Assembly: GCF_033958435.1 (NCBI RefSeq)
Contig: NC_134158.1
Span: forward strand, 7,893,837 to 7,957,836
Reading direction: 5' to 3'
From: Carettochelys insculpta
Taxonomy: Eukaryota; Chordata; Testudines; Carettochelyidae
Length of the DNA stretch: 64,000 nucleotides
Part shown: positions 21,430 to 32,848 of the stretch, piece after piece
Numbering within the stretch: the first letter of the stretch is position 1
Layout: every line of letters begins with the position of its first letter
Notes under the pieces: model-generated
Database searches by the model: none
Seen by the model: only the letters and a program-made list of their open reading frames with translations
What the model was told of the DNA's origin: nothing
Program-made: the position numbers and the translations under genes

Positions 21430-24308
21430 CGTATATCATTATCATCAATAACCGTGGGCTTAGCGCCCGTTGGTGTCTGATGCCTCTCTCACTATTTCCT
21501 TCCATCTTTCCCTATCCAGTGCAGAGTGACTTAGTTTCTGTAGACTAGCTTTGCACCAATCTACTACATCATCTACCCATTGTCTGTGGGGTCTGCCTCT
21601 CTTATTTGAACCTTCCATTATGCCGGATACCAGGGTCTTGATTTTTCGTTTGTCGTCCATTCTGCAAATGTGTCCAAATAGTTGTAGCTTCTGTTTTATA
21701 ACCTTCTGCAGCAGGTTCTCTTTTGGCGTATCTTCTATATAATTCCTGATTGGTGACCTTCTGCATCCATCCTATTCTCAGAATCTTTCCATAACAACTC
21801 GTTTTGAACGCCAATATTCCTCTCTTCCAATCTTTGATTGTCACCCGTCTCACATCCGTACAACATGCTGCTGAATACACACGTTTTCAAAGCGCCCAGC
21901 TTCATTCTTAAGCAAATCGCTTTGCTTTTCCAGATCTTATCCATCGCCTTCAAACTCGCTCTTGCTTTCGCTATTCTAGTCGCTATTTCCTTCTTCCAGT
22001 CTAGATCATACCTTATGTTGCTCCCCAGATATGTGAACTTCTCTTCAGTTTCTAGTTGAATACCATCCACACTGATCTTCCTTCCTATTTCCTTATCTGC
22101 AAATACCATTGTTTTTGTTTTATTGATGATCACAATCAGTCTGTACCACTTCTCTTCTTTGTTTAGTACCTGCACTGTTTTCACTAGCTTCTCCTCATCT
22201 TCCTCAAGGATAACTATATCATCCGCGAACCTCAAGTTGTTAATTCTTTTCCTGTGCACAGATATCCCTTCTACCTCTTCCTTGATCTTGCCCGTCGCTC
22301 TCTCCAGGTGTGCGATGAAGATACTTGGCCATATTGGATCTCCTTGTCTCGTACCTCCACTTGTGTTAAACCAACTTCCCAACTCCCCGCATGTTTTCAC
22401 CACTGCCTCCGCATTATCATTGATATACTTCAACAACCATATTAGTCTGCTACCCACTCCGTATGACTCCAACACCGCCCAAGTCACTTTCTGATCTATA
22501 CTGTCAAATGCCTTTTGAAAATCAACGAAGCAAGCGTGTACGTTTTTTTTCTTTCGTCAAGCTTTCTCTGCTATCAGTCTGAGTGCCAATATCTGCTGTA
22601 TGGTACTTCTGTCTTTTCTGAAACCCACTTACTCATCTTCTATGTGTTCTCCTATCTGCGATCTTAATCTCTCAGTCAGTATGATCATCAGCACCTTACC
22701 TAGATGACTCGTTAGGGCAACCGTTCTGTAGTTCTTGCACTCCAATGTACTTCCTTTCTTAGTCATTTCACTGCTTTTTCTACTTCCTCCTTTGAAATAT
22801 TCGTTTCATTCTCGATGCTCGGGGGAGATATCTCTTTCAATTCTTCAATCAGTCTCTGAGACACTCGAGTCCAACTGTTCTTTGTATAGATCAGTGCAAT
22901 ATCTCGTCCATCGCTGCACAATCTTGTCTCTGTTTATGAGCACTTCTTCGTTCTCATCTTTGATCGCCATCTGCTTCAGTTCCATTTCCTATTAATATTC
23001 CTAACTGTCTTATATACCTCCCTGGTCTTACACTCACTGTAGTACCTCTCGATATCTTCGCATTGCTCCTCTAACCATTTCTTCTTATCCTTTCTGGCTG
23101 CTTTCCTTACCTCTTTGCATTTCATGCTATATTGATGTTCTGCCATCTCAGACACACGTCTTCTGATCTTCAGCGCTCTCTTCTCTTGAACCAACTTCAG
23201 TGTCTTCTGGGTAATCCACTTCTCATTGATATTCTCTTCTTCTGGAACAGTCTGCTCAATTGCCTCTTCTATAGCAGTGACTATCCCTGCGACTCTCTTA
23301 TCTAGCTCTTTCTCTGTGCCGATATTCTTAATCTTCTCTTCGAGCGCTGCTCTGTATGCATTCCCTGTTTCTTCCTCACGTAGCCTCGCCGTGTCTCTTC
23401 TTTTCTTAAACTCTGTCTTACATTTTCTTTTGAGTTTTATCTTGATGTTTGCGATCACTAGACTGTGGTCTGAGTCTATATCCGCTCCTTGGAAAGTTCG
23501 GCACTGCTGTACTGATGTTATCCATCTTCTTCTTATCAAAATCATATCTATCATGTTCTTGGACTTCCCGTCATTCGATCGCTATGTCCACTTCCTACAG
23601 TCCTTTTGTTGGAATCTCATGTTGCAAATCACCATCTCATGCTCTGTAGCAAACTGTAACAGTTTCCCACCTGGTTTGTTTCTTTCTCCATATCCAAACC
23701 TTCCTGTGACTCTCTCCCAACCTTCATTATCTGTTCCAATCTTCGCGTTCCAATCTCCTTCGATGATCAGCACATCTTTCTTCGGTATCTCCCCCACCGT
23801 CTTTGTCAAGTCTTTATACAATAGCTCAATCTCTTCCTCCGTCCTGTCTGACTTGGGTGCATACACCTGAATGACTGAGTCTGAAGCAGTGGGTCTGTCC
23901 CACGAAAGCTCACCTAATAAACTATTTTGCTAGTCTTTAAAGTGCTACTTGACTGCTTTTTGTTCTGAATGACTGAGATGTTGAGTGGTTTTTGCTTCGA
24001 ATTGCACAACTATCATTCTTGCACTCACCGGTTTGTATCCTAATAATGCTCTTCTAGCTGTTTTGCTAAGAAGGAATCCAACTCCTGCTTCATGCTGCGT
24101 TTCGTTTCCTGACCAAATGACTTTGCAACCACATATCTCTCCTGATGCCGTCCAACGCATCTCTGCCGGTCCAAGTGTATCACATTGGTATCTCTCCCTT
24201 GCCTTCTGAAGCAGCTCTACTTTTCCAGTTGCCCACAGTGTTCGGATGTTCCATGTTCCAATGGAGATGACATTGAACTCCCTAGTGTCTGCTTTTCTTT
24301 GTGAATTA
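21430..24308 (-). mobile_element. RTE-clade LINE, nearly full coding length but broken
   Basis: The minus strand encodes, in order, an apurinic-like endonuclease ('DVLIIEGDWNAKIGTDNEGW' at 23866-23582; 'IDSDHSLVIANIKIKLKRK' at 23554-22976), a reverse transcriptase ('GTRQGDPIWPSIF', catalytic 'RFADDIVIL' and 'FTYLGSNI' at 22487-21735), and the C-terminal 'GRPHRQWVDDVVDWCKASLQ' block at 21660-21460. At least three frame breaks inactivate it. The 3' end (21430-21455) is a short ATCATCAATAA-type repeat, as RTE elements often have. It lies in antisense in the IgV-IgC intron of gene 1. Confidence 0.85.
23867..23977 (-). mobile_element. Truncated tortoise-type SINE inserted in the RTE, with 13-bp target duplications
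   Basis: CTGAATGACTGAG occurs at 23867-23879 and again at 23965-23977. Between them lie 85 bp containing 'cccacgaaagctcacc' and 'tagtctttaaagtgc', the antisense of the SINE family seen at 57833 and 59444. Duplication length and 5' truncation indicate LINE-driven target-primed insertion. Confidence 0.8.
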
Positions 24309-24695
24309 ATTTATGATTTGTCTATAGGTCGAAGTGCCATAGTTTTCATGAAATAGTGCAGACCCTGTATGCACAGTCTTAAATGGTTAGGAAATAACTT
24401 ACCTTAATTTTACTTGAGTCGATTGCTTGAATTCAGAGTGTCTACACAGGGGTTTGCACTGGATTTACTGAACCACTCAACTAAATTGGACCAAGTTTGT
24501 GCATACAACAGCCCCAACATTAAGATTAATTCTATCAGATTGGAACCCACCTAGTGTAACTAATCAAACACATGCATGAAATCACATTCAGGTCTCTGTT
24601 TAACAGGAAATGGCTTTTGATAACAGTATAATAAAGCTTTTGGCTCAACACTGGACACTGTAGAATTATCAGAAGTTTATTTATTTCTTCCGTAG
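24309..24695. other. Intron sequence before the IgC exon
   Basis: Nothing recognised apart from the acceptor tract 'ttatttcttccgtag'. Confidence 0.4.
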
Positions 24696-24977
24696 GTTTG
24701 GGCCCTGCTCCTGTCATTTCTGTGGAGGGACATCAGGACGGAGGGATCCGGCTGGTGTGTCGATCATCCGGATGGTACCCAGAGCCTGAGGCTCAGTGGA
24801 GAGATCACCAGGGGCAGCGCTTACCATTGGCCTCTGAAACTGTCTCCCCCAAGGACAGCGGCCTGTTTCAAACAGAGATTACCATTGTTATAGCAGAAGA
24901 GTCCAATCAGAAACTGTCCTGCTGTGTGAGGAACCACCGTGTCAACCAGGAGAAAGAGTCAGCGATTTCCATAGCAG
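24696..24977 (+). CDS. BTN-like gene 1, IgC-like exon
   Basis: This 282-bp phase 1-1 exon has acceptor 'ttcttccgtag' and donor gtcagt. It encodes the membrane-proximal IgC-like domain: 'GPAPVISVEGHQDGGIRLVC', then 'RSSGWYPEPEAQWRDHQG', the strongly conserved butyrophilin GWYPEP signature, and 'QKLSCCVRNH' with the second disulphide cysteine plus one extra adjacent cysteine. Length and motif are normal for the family. Confidence 0.95.
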
Positions 24978-26076
24978 GTCAGTTGCCGTCCGCGCTGTGT
25001 ATGGATAGACTGAGATGCTGCAGACAGGAGCTGAGAGTACAGGTTGCACCTCCCTGGTCCAGCACCCTTGGGACCTGCATGGTCGCAAACGAGGTGTTTT
25101 GCTCGACCAAGGCAGGTTAATGTCCTCTGATTCCCACTCCTTGGCTGCCCTTGTGGCCACAAATCCCGGCTCCCACTGGCTTCCCAGCCCTCTGAACCCA
25201 TGTGGCTGCTGGCTCTGGCTCTGGCTGCAGCCCCAGCTTGCCCTCCTGCCTGGGCTCTCTGGTGCAGGAGCAATGTTGTCAAACCAGAACGTGCTGGTTT
25301 TAGGAGGTGGAGCCTGTATTTATCATCATGTCTCCTCCTTAGTAGCCTGAATCTTCAAGGTGCTGAGCATGTCTGGTAAAGTTCTGAGCAAACCCGCGTC
25401 TGTTTAAGGGTGGGATTTTCAGCTCATGTTTGCAGACTAGCGGGCTCTGCAGCAAAGTGATCAGGATCAGGGCTGGTCCACTGGTCAATTCATGGCAATT
25501 TGGGGTGTAACTCTGCCTCTCACTGGCCTGCTGGGCACTGCTGCCTGCACCGACAGTTCTGTCTTAGGCTTCAGTCCACCCTGCTTTGAAACCCGAACTG
25601 ATCAACATGCACCAGCGAAGTGTTCGATCACTACTGCAGGGTCCCTGCACCCAGGTAGTGCACAGCAGACTAGTGCGACGTACATTATTTTTTGTCAAAT
25701 TCCAAATTTCTTGGTCCAGGAGGAGTCACGGTCCAGACTCCAGAGAATATAATAAGGTAAAATAAGTAAATAAAGAGTTTGGGGTGTATTCAAAAGTTTC
25801 TGGTCACCCACATTTGGTTCACACTCCACCTACTGTCTATCCCTGGCCTCGGGGATGTTCGAATTGACACCAGTTGGAGGTAGGTTTGGCACAGCAGAGT
25901 CCTTTCCTATCCCCCTAACACACCCCCGCTCATCGAGTAACCATGTTGGATTAACAACATAAAAGTGTCACATCTACCTGTGTATTTTCCTGTGTAGTCA
26001 GAGTCCCCACTGGCCCAGTGTCCTGCCTTCCTGCTGCACATATTTGCTCCCAAGTCAAGGGCACTCTCTCTTGCAG
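24978..26076. other. Intron sequence, nothing recognised
   Basis: No repeat or exon with matching phase seen between the IgC and transmembrane exons. Confidence 0.4.
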
Positions 26077-26193
26077 AGCTGTTTTTCCCAAGGATCAATC
26101 CCTGGCTGGTGGCTCTGGCTGTGATCCTGCCTCTGCTGGCTGTTCTCATCCCCCTGGCCAGTTACTGCTTCTGGAGACAGCACAGAGCAAAAG
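26077..26193 (+). CDS. BTN-like gene 1, transmembrane exon
   Basis: This 117-bp phase 1-1 exon has acceptor 'ctctcttgcag' and donor gtgaag. After 'ELFFPRINP' comes a hydrophobic stretch of about 23 residues (WLVALAVILPLLAVLIPLA), then 'SYCFWRQHRAK' with basic residues as a stop-transfer signal. The predicted topology is type I, with the Ig domains outside and the B30.2 domain inside. Confidence 0.92.
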
Positions 26194-27855
26194 GTGAAGT
26201 AAGGAGAGTCGGGCAGACGGGAGGGTGAACGTGTGGGGGGAGAGAGAGATTAGTAGCGGCGTTGGGATTAGTGGGTTTTGATTTTGTTCAGAGGAGTTGC
26301 AGGCAGCAGGAGCTGGGCTGAGGGTGACGGGGGACCTGAATAAATTATGACTTTGTCTGAAGTGAATCAAGTGGTTTCACCCCTCAGCTCTCACTGGAGA
26401 GTCCAACTGAATGTGAGTGTGAACTGTTCCCTGGGGATCAGCATTGCTGAGTGTGAAATGCCGTGTTGGGCCCAGTGGGCTGGGCTGGGAGCTGGTGTTC
26501 CCTGTGTGCTGAGCACTTGGGTGGCCTCTCAGGTGAGAGTCAGGTGCCACCCAGCTGATTAGCAGAGTGCTCACAGTCACCAGCCTCTGTTTCTATGGGT
26601 GGTGCACATCCACTCACACCTTGGTGCACAGAACAAAATTTCTTCCACCCAGGGATGGAAATAGTCAGCGGAAACATTGCTTGGAGCACTAACATGTGGA
26701 ACTTAAGTTCTTGCAGGAAGCCAGAAAGTGTAAGATGTGTTTCTTAGGGCCCAGCCCCACTCCCCCATTTGGCTTGCAGCTGGGAGCTGTGAGTGAGGAA
26801 AGCAGTGGCTGTGCCCATGCAAAGGTTAGGAGTTATCTGGGTTACACCTGCGACAGGAGCAGGACAATGAACTCTCTGCTGCAGCATAAGTGCTCAGATG
26901 CGGGTTTTTCAACTCAGAGGCCAGAAATTGGCCTTTAGTGATCTCGGTGTTTATAGGGAGCTGGGGTTTGAAAGTTGGTGTAGGGGTCTGGATGCAATTT
27001 CTGTTTAACTTCATTGGCACCGAATATAGAAACTCCCTAAGGCAGCTGTGAAAGTCCTACCCAGAGGATTCTCTTTCCTGAAGCACTGTGAGCTTTATGT
27101 CAAAATGTACCACTGTCGGCAGGACTGGGAAGGGGAAGTGCCTGTTACAAGGATTTCCCCGTGAAGACGAAAGCAGGTAATTCAGAGGAGCAGAGATGAG
27201 CTGTGTTTTGTGTCTGTGAACGGGGGAACTGGGTTTGGTACCTTTAGAACTGTCACCTATTCATCCTGTCAGCACCAGAATCAGAGAGGTTTATTGGAGG
27301 CTTTACAAATACAGTATTTGGGTTGAGTCCAATTTTAGGTACCAGGACTCACTCATTTTGAGTGGTGTGTAAAGTTTGTGTCTGTGCCTAGAGAACCAGG
27401 TTGGGCTCATTTCCGAACACTAAGCACTCAGAACAATTAACTGTCACTGTCTTGGTCCCTGGACCTCTCGGAGGATTCTCCACGCCACCTGTACTGGTGA
27501 GCGCGGTGGCTTGCATTGCTGTAACACAAACACGCATAGGAACTGCACAACTGATCGGGGATGCTGGTCAGTCTGGACACACGATGGTTTAGCTCAGGCT
27601 GTGCTGGGTACATGCGGGGGACCTGTTTCTTCCTAGCTTTCACTTTCCCAAGGAGCATGTACCACCCACAAGGCTGGGAACTGGCCTGGGCTGGGGGTGC
27701 AGAGACCTCCACATATGGACCTGACCAAGTCTCTTCATTTGCCCATCTATTGCTTCTGTATTTCACAGCTACAGCAGAGCTGCATGAAACAGCAACGTGA
27801 ACCTCACCATCAAGAAGATGCAATGAAATCTCACCTCTCACCCTTCTTGTTCTAG
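26194..27855. other. Intron sequence, nothing recognised
   Basis: No transposon I can name. A possible splice acceptor at 27780 opens a 28-nt segment that would break phase, so I did not call it an exon. Confidence 0.4.
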
Positions 27856-27888
27856 ATACTCTGCAATTTGAATGGGAGGGCTAGAAAG
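27856..27888 (+). pseudogene. Decayed duplicate of the first cytoplasmic exon
   Basis: This 33-nt segment follows an intact 'ttgttctag' acceptor and is clearly related to the working exon 128 bp downstream, in flanks as well as sequence ('tctcacctctc' before, 'tcagtgtctggnccagttacatt'-like after). It has an in-frame TAG at its tenth codon, and its donor reads ct instead of gt. It is a dead copy from a local tandem duplication of roughly 130 bp. Confidence 0.8.
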
Positions 27889-27983
27889 CTCAGTGTCTGG
27901 GCCAGTTACATTAACTGATGCAGGGGTGGTTGCCATAAATATGACTGTGTGAAATCTCACCTCTCCTGCTTTTCTTTTTCTAG

Positions 27984-28016
27984 AGACCCTGCTGTCTGAG
28001 CACAGGAGAGAGAAAG
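27984..28016 (+). CDS. BTN-like gene 1, stem exon 1
   Basis: 33-nt phase 1-1 exon with acceptor 'tctttttctag' and donor gtcagt. It encodes 'ETLLSEHRREK' in joined frame, directly after the transmembrane exon. It is charged and likely helical, as in the juxtamembrane coiled coil of butyrophilins. Confidence 0.8.
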
Positions 28017-29342
28017 GTCAGTGTCTGGACCACTTACATTAACTGCTATTAAGTTATCCGTGTAAACATAACACACTTCTCAGCACAGTTCGGTGATGTG
28101 CAGCCTGTGGGTCCATGGGGCCCCTGCGACTGTGCTGAAGATTTCAAAAGGGGTCTGCATCTCTGTTCAAAGTTAGGGGTCTGGAAATGAGCAAAGGTTG
28201 AACCCATGGCCTTAGAGGCTGTGCTACAGCTCTGCCGCTGAAAGGAAGGCAGCGTGTCTGCTGTTAGCTGGCAGGAGAGAGCTCACCTGCCAGTCAGAAA
28301 CTTCCATCCCCAACTAGCTGCAGCGGCTTTGGCAGCAGGAGGCTTTTCTGCTGACAAAGGGCTGTGGCACCAGTGCTTTCCATTGGCAAAATGTCTCTGG
28401 TTCGGGAGTGTGTGTTTTTCTTAACAACTCTGATTGACAAAAGTGCAAATTGCGACAAATTGTCCTGGGAAAGGTTTCAGTGTCACCATCCCAACCCCAC
28501 CGTGCTGAGTGTGAGCAGCCAGCGTCACTGCCTGCAGACTCAGGCAGATCTCCCTGGGCTGGTGCACTGGCTACACCCAGATCACTTGCTCAGTGTCCTC
28601 CTCAGACCCAGAGAGGCTGCACACTTTTGTGTTGGGTTGAAGGCCCAGAGCAGTGTAACAGGCTCCAGCCGGGGGCAGACTCCTCCTCTGCAGGCAGAGC
28701 AGAAAACTGCTGCCGGCTGCCCTCTGAGATCCCCCTCAAGCCCTATTGTAGCTCAGGTGTCTCAAACGTCAGTCCTGGCACCACTAATGGTCCACAGCCA
28801 CCTTGCAAGTGGGCCGTGAGCTCAGGGATTCCCCCTGCCCCCAACAATGGAGAACCTGCGCTGGCACTTCAGCCTTGGGCCCCGGCCCTGTGAGCTTAGA
28901 GCGCCAGCAGTGGCCTCCTGCTGGGGTGTGGGAGGCGTGTAAACAGCCCTGAGCCTGGCTGGATTCAGGTCATGGCGGGAGCAAGCAGCTCTGTGCACTG
29001 CCAGTGCCCCTCACCCAGCTAGGGGAGCAGCAGGCACAGATGTGCAGCCTGGAGGCTTTCCCCATTGCTCCCATTGGCTGCAGTTCTGGACTCACAACCA
29101 ATAGGAACAGCGGGAGTCCATGCCTGGGACACGGTGCCTGGGAATAGCAGGGGGGTGTGATGCCAGGTAGGTGCTCCCCCATCCCCCTTGTGCCCAGACC
29201 CTGCACCTCCATCCTCCTGATGTACACCCCTCCCACTGAGCCCCTGCCTCCCAGCCCGTGTCTGTACCCTCCCCCCACCAGACTGTGCTCCCCCCTTACT
29301 CCCACAGCCTCCCCTCCCCCCACCAGACTTGCTACCCGTCTG
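28017..29342. other. Intron sequence
   Basis: A decayed hAT-like block ('ttcaaaaggggtctg', 'ggggtctggaaatgagcaaa') lies around 28090-28200. The rest is GC-rich and unassigned up to the minisatellite. Confidence 0.35.
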
Positions 29343-31097
29343 CTCCTGCACCCGCCCACCCTGGCCAAAGCACCAACCTCCAGCCTGCTCCTGCACCCAC
29401 CCACCCTGGCCAAAGCCCCGACCTCCAGCCTGCTCCTGCACCCACCCACCCTGGCCAAAGCCCCGACCTCCAGCCTGCTCCTGCACCCACCCACCCTGGC
29501 CAAAGCCCCGACCTCCAGCCTGCTCCTGCACCCACCCACCCTGGCCAAATCCCCGACCTCCAGCCTGCTCCTGCACCCACCCACCCTGGCCAAAGCCCCA
29601 ACCTCCAGCCTGCTCCTGCACCCACCCACCCTGGCCAAAGCCCCGACCTCCAGCCTGCTCCTGCACCTGCCCACCCTGGCCAAAGCCCCGACCTCCAGCC
29701 TGCTCCTGCACCCACCCACCCTGGCCAAAGCCCCGACCTCCAGCCTGCTCCTGCACCCACCCACCCTGGCCAAAGCACCAACCTCCAGCCTGCTCCTGCA
29801 CCCACCCACCCTGGCCAAAACCCCGACCTCCAGCCTGCTCCTGCACCTGCCCACCCTGGCCAAAGCCCCGACCTCCAGCCTGCTCCTGCACCTGCCCACC
29901 CTGGCCAAAGCACCAACCTCCAGCCTGCTCCTGCACCCACCCACCCTGGCCAAAGCCCCGACCTCCAGCCTGCTCCTGCACCCACCCACCCTGGCCAAAG
30001 CACCAACCTCCAGCCTGCTCCTGCACCCACCCACCCTGGCCAAAACCCCGACCTCCAGCCTGCTCCTGCACCCACCCACCCTGGCCAAAGCCCCGACCTC
30101 CAGCCTGCTCCTGCACCCACCCACCCTGGCCAAAGCCCCGACCTCCAGCCTGCTCCTGCACCTGCCCACCCTGGCCAAAGCCCCGACCTCCAGCCTGCTC
30201 CTGCACCCGCCCACCCTGGCCAAAGCCCCGACCTCCAGCCTGCTCCTGCACCCACCCACCCTGGCCAAAGCCCCGACCTCCAGCCTGCTCCTGCACCCAC
30301 CCACCCTGGCCAAAGCCCCGGCCTCCAGCCTGCTCCTGCACCCACCCACCCTGGCCAAAACCCCAACCTCCAGCCTGCTCCTGCACCCGCCCACCCTGGC
30401 CAAAGCCCCGACCTCCAGCCTGCTCCTGCACCCGCCCACCCTGGCCAAAGCCCCGACCTCCAGCCTGCTCCTGCACCCGCCCACCCTGGCCAAAGCCCCG
30501 ACCTCCAGCCTGCTCCTGCACCCACCCACCCTGGCCAAAGCCCCGACCTCCAGCCTGCTCCTGCACCCGCCCACCCTGGCCAAAGCCCCGACCTCCAGCC
30601 TGCTCCTGCACCCGCCCACCCTGGCCAAAGCCCTGACCTCCAGCCTGCTCCTGCACCCGCCCACCCTGGCCAAAGCCCCGACCTCCAGCCTGCTCCTGCA
30701 CCCGCCCACCCTGGCCAAAGCCCCGACCTCCAGCCTGCTCCTGCACCCACCCACCCTGGCCAAAGCCCCGACCTCCAGCCTGCTCCTGCACCCGCCCACC
30801 CTGGCCAAAGCCCCGACCTCCAGCCTGCTCCTGCACCCGCCCACCCTGGCCAAAGCCCCGACCTCCAGCCTGCTCCTGCACCCGCCCACCCTGGCCAAAA
30901 CCCCAACCTCCAGCCTGCTCCTGCACCCGCCCACCCTGGCCAAAGCCCCGACCTCCAGCCTGCTCCTGCACCCACCCACCCTGGCCAAAGCCCCGACCTC
31001 CAGCCTGCTCCTGCACCCGCCCACCCTGGCCAAAGCCCCGACCTCCAGCCTGCTCCTGCACCCACCCACCCTTGCCAAAGCCCCGACCTCCAGCCTG
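29343..31097. repeat. Minisatellite, 39 units of exactly 45 bp
   Basis: The unit begins CTCCTGCACCC and ends CCTCCAGCCTG. The block is 1755 bp, exactly 39 x 45, with only scattered substitutions (CCCGCC/CCCACC/CCTGCC, GCCCCGACC/GCACCAACC/AACCCCAACC) and no length change. Because 45 is divisible by three and the unit lacks stops, all six frames stay open for hundreds of codons, giving false ORFs up to 752 codons. It lies in an intron of gene 1, with degenerate CT-rich sequence on both sides. I see no sign that it is translated. Confidence 0.97.
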
Positions 31098-31629
31098 CTC
31101 CTGCACCCTCCTCCTGCCATACACCCTCTACCCAGCCCACAGCTGCACATTTCTCCCCTTCCCACCCTCAGTGCTCTCCTGCGCCGGCCCTTCTGGACAG
31201 ACACCCCCTGCAGCACTCAGCCTCCCTCCCCATTCCACTCCCAGGCACTGAACCCCTCATTGCTGGCCTCATCCCAGAGGCCCACAAAATCTAACCTGGG
31301 ACCCAAAGAGTTTCAGGCCTGCGGGAAGCCATGGACCTTGTTCTTCCCTCCCTCCTGTCCCTGCGTCCCCTCCCGTGAGGCTGGAGCACCAGGGAGTGAG
31401 GTGTATCAGTACTAGCCCACATCAGTAGAGATCAGTGGCCCCCAACCCAAAAAAGATTCCCCACCCCTGCCATAAATAGAACATTGAAACCTGGTTTGGG
31501 GCACACATTAATATTTTACTTTAATTAAAAAGGAAGTTTGGTAGCTAACAGGATGAAGTTAAAGCTCTTACTCTGTTTAATCATTTTGCTGAACAATATT
31601 TCCTCTCTTACCGGTTATCTGTGTTTGTT
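31098..31629. other. Intron sequence after the minisatellite
   Basis: CT-rich to about 31240, then unassigned; a 'cagtggcccccaaccc' phrase at 31434 may be a decayed DNA-element end. Confidence 0.35.
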
Positions 31630-32500
31630 AGCCGATGGCCAAGGATGTTTGGTGAGGTGCCAGCTATGCCCGTTTTATACCATCCGTGACTTTAACTGCT
31701 AGAGCTCAGAGCCCCTTCGCAGTGGGCAGTCAGGATTGACTGACAGGCGCCCCAAGAGTTTGCCCCGTGGAGGCGGCACAACTCAACACTAGGCTCTTAG
31801 TACTCTCACCTAATGGCCAGGCTTTATAGCCAAAACGGCTGAGGTTCTTTAATTGTGTTGGCTGCTTTACAGTAAACCAGAGAAACAAGTCAGGCTTATG
31901 CACAAACAGTTACCAAAATTTATTAAACTAGATTCTAATCATGTGGTTACAAAATTGCTAGTGCCCACTTATTTAAATGTATAGATGTTACACACAAACA
32001 AGTTACAAAGCTGAAGCCATGATCCCAAAGAAAGAAAACAAAGTATAGAGCTCTATTTCAAAATATGTGTACACTAAAGATAGGAGATCAGGTGTGGGTG
32101 CTTCTTACCCTCCTTGCATCTCTCGATTCCAGCGGTGCCAAGCCAGGATCGGTCACTCAATTCCGCGGAAAGACGAATAAGGGACAAGGCTCAGGGACCC
32201 TTTTAGCTGCAGAAGCCTTGGGAGGCTGTCACTTATCTGACCAGCAGATAGATAGTGAAAAGCACTCAAAAATCATGGTGCTGTAGGTCCCATACTTATA
32301 CCTCTGTACTCCTTTATTCTCTTTCTCCTTTCTTATGCCAAATTGGGGCTGGTCTGTCTGGGTGACACCAGCTCTCGCAAGAGTAGTTTACACTTGCAAG
32401 GGAGAGAAACAATAAGTTTCGACTACTGGACATTCCTTTTATTAGGGTAAATATTTTCCCACCTAGGATGTGGGTGTGTGTGCATCACGCTATTTAGTAG
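31630..32500 (-). other. Possible solo LTR, antisense
   Basis: On the minus strand a TATA-like 'aggtataagtatggg' (near 32303) and an AATAAA-containing 'agtttaataaattttgg' (near 31925) are about 380 bp apart, as in an LTR. TG/CA ends and a target duplication were not found. Confidence 0.3.
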
Positions 32501-32759
32501 GGGCTAAGAGCCATGTCTGTCACAGCTTCTCTGTCTGCTGTGAGCCTAATCGTTGTATATGTTCCCAGAGGCACATTGCAGCAGCACACCTGTGCTTCTC
32601 ACAGCTTCAAAGGCTGTGCTGGAATTTATGTTAAGTGCCCTGTTGTTTTGGCTCCCTTATGTTCCCAGCAATGCTGGTCTGAGAGGGGGCTGGCTTTCTG
32701 GCTACAGTGTTTCCTTACGTTGTAACTCCAGTAACCCAATACGAGTATTTAGGTATTTA

Positions 32760-32848
32760 GAGGTAGGAGGAGGCATTTTTGTCATCTTGAGCGGGCCACC
32801 GAAAGGTTTCCATGGAGCATGTTTGGCCCACAAGTTTGAGAACCACTG
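32760..32848. mobile_element. hAT-like element, one end only
   Basis: The block ends in 'gtttgagaaccactg', the complement of the CAGTGGTTCTCAAA terminus seen at 2777, preceded by 'ggtttccatggagcatg'. The left end is not recognisable. Confidence 0.45.

Noticed and set aside
22123..23870. + strand ORFs of 123 and 214 codons rich in Ser, Phe and Ile
   Set aside because: Antisense of RTE endonuclease and RT coding sequence.
27781..27808. Possible extra mini-exon after 'gtatttcacag', ending before gtgaac
   Set aside because: 28 nt long, so it would shift the phase of the gene, while the next exon already joins the transmembrane exon in frame.
29343..31097. Regular repeat block considered as a CRISPR-like array
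   Set aside because: Units are directly abutting with no unique spacers and the context is vertebrate; it is a minisatellite.
28970..31415. Very long ORFs (435-752 codons) in all six frames, rich in Pro, Ala, Leu or Gly/Gln
   Set aside because: They are produced by the 45-bp minisatellite, whose period is divisible by three and which lacks stops. All frames are equally open, so there is no coding signal.
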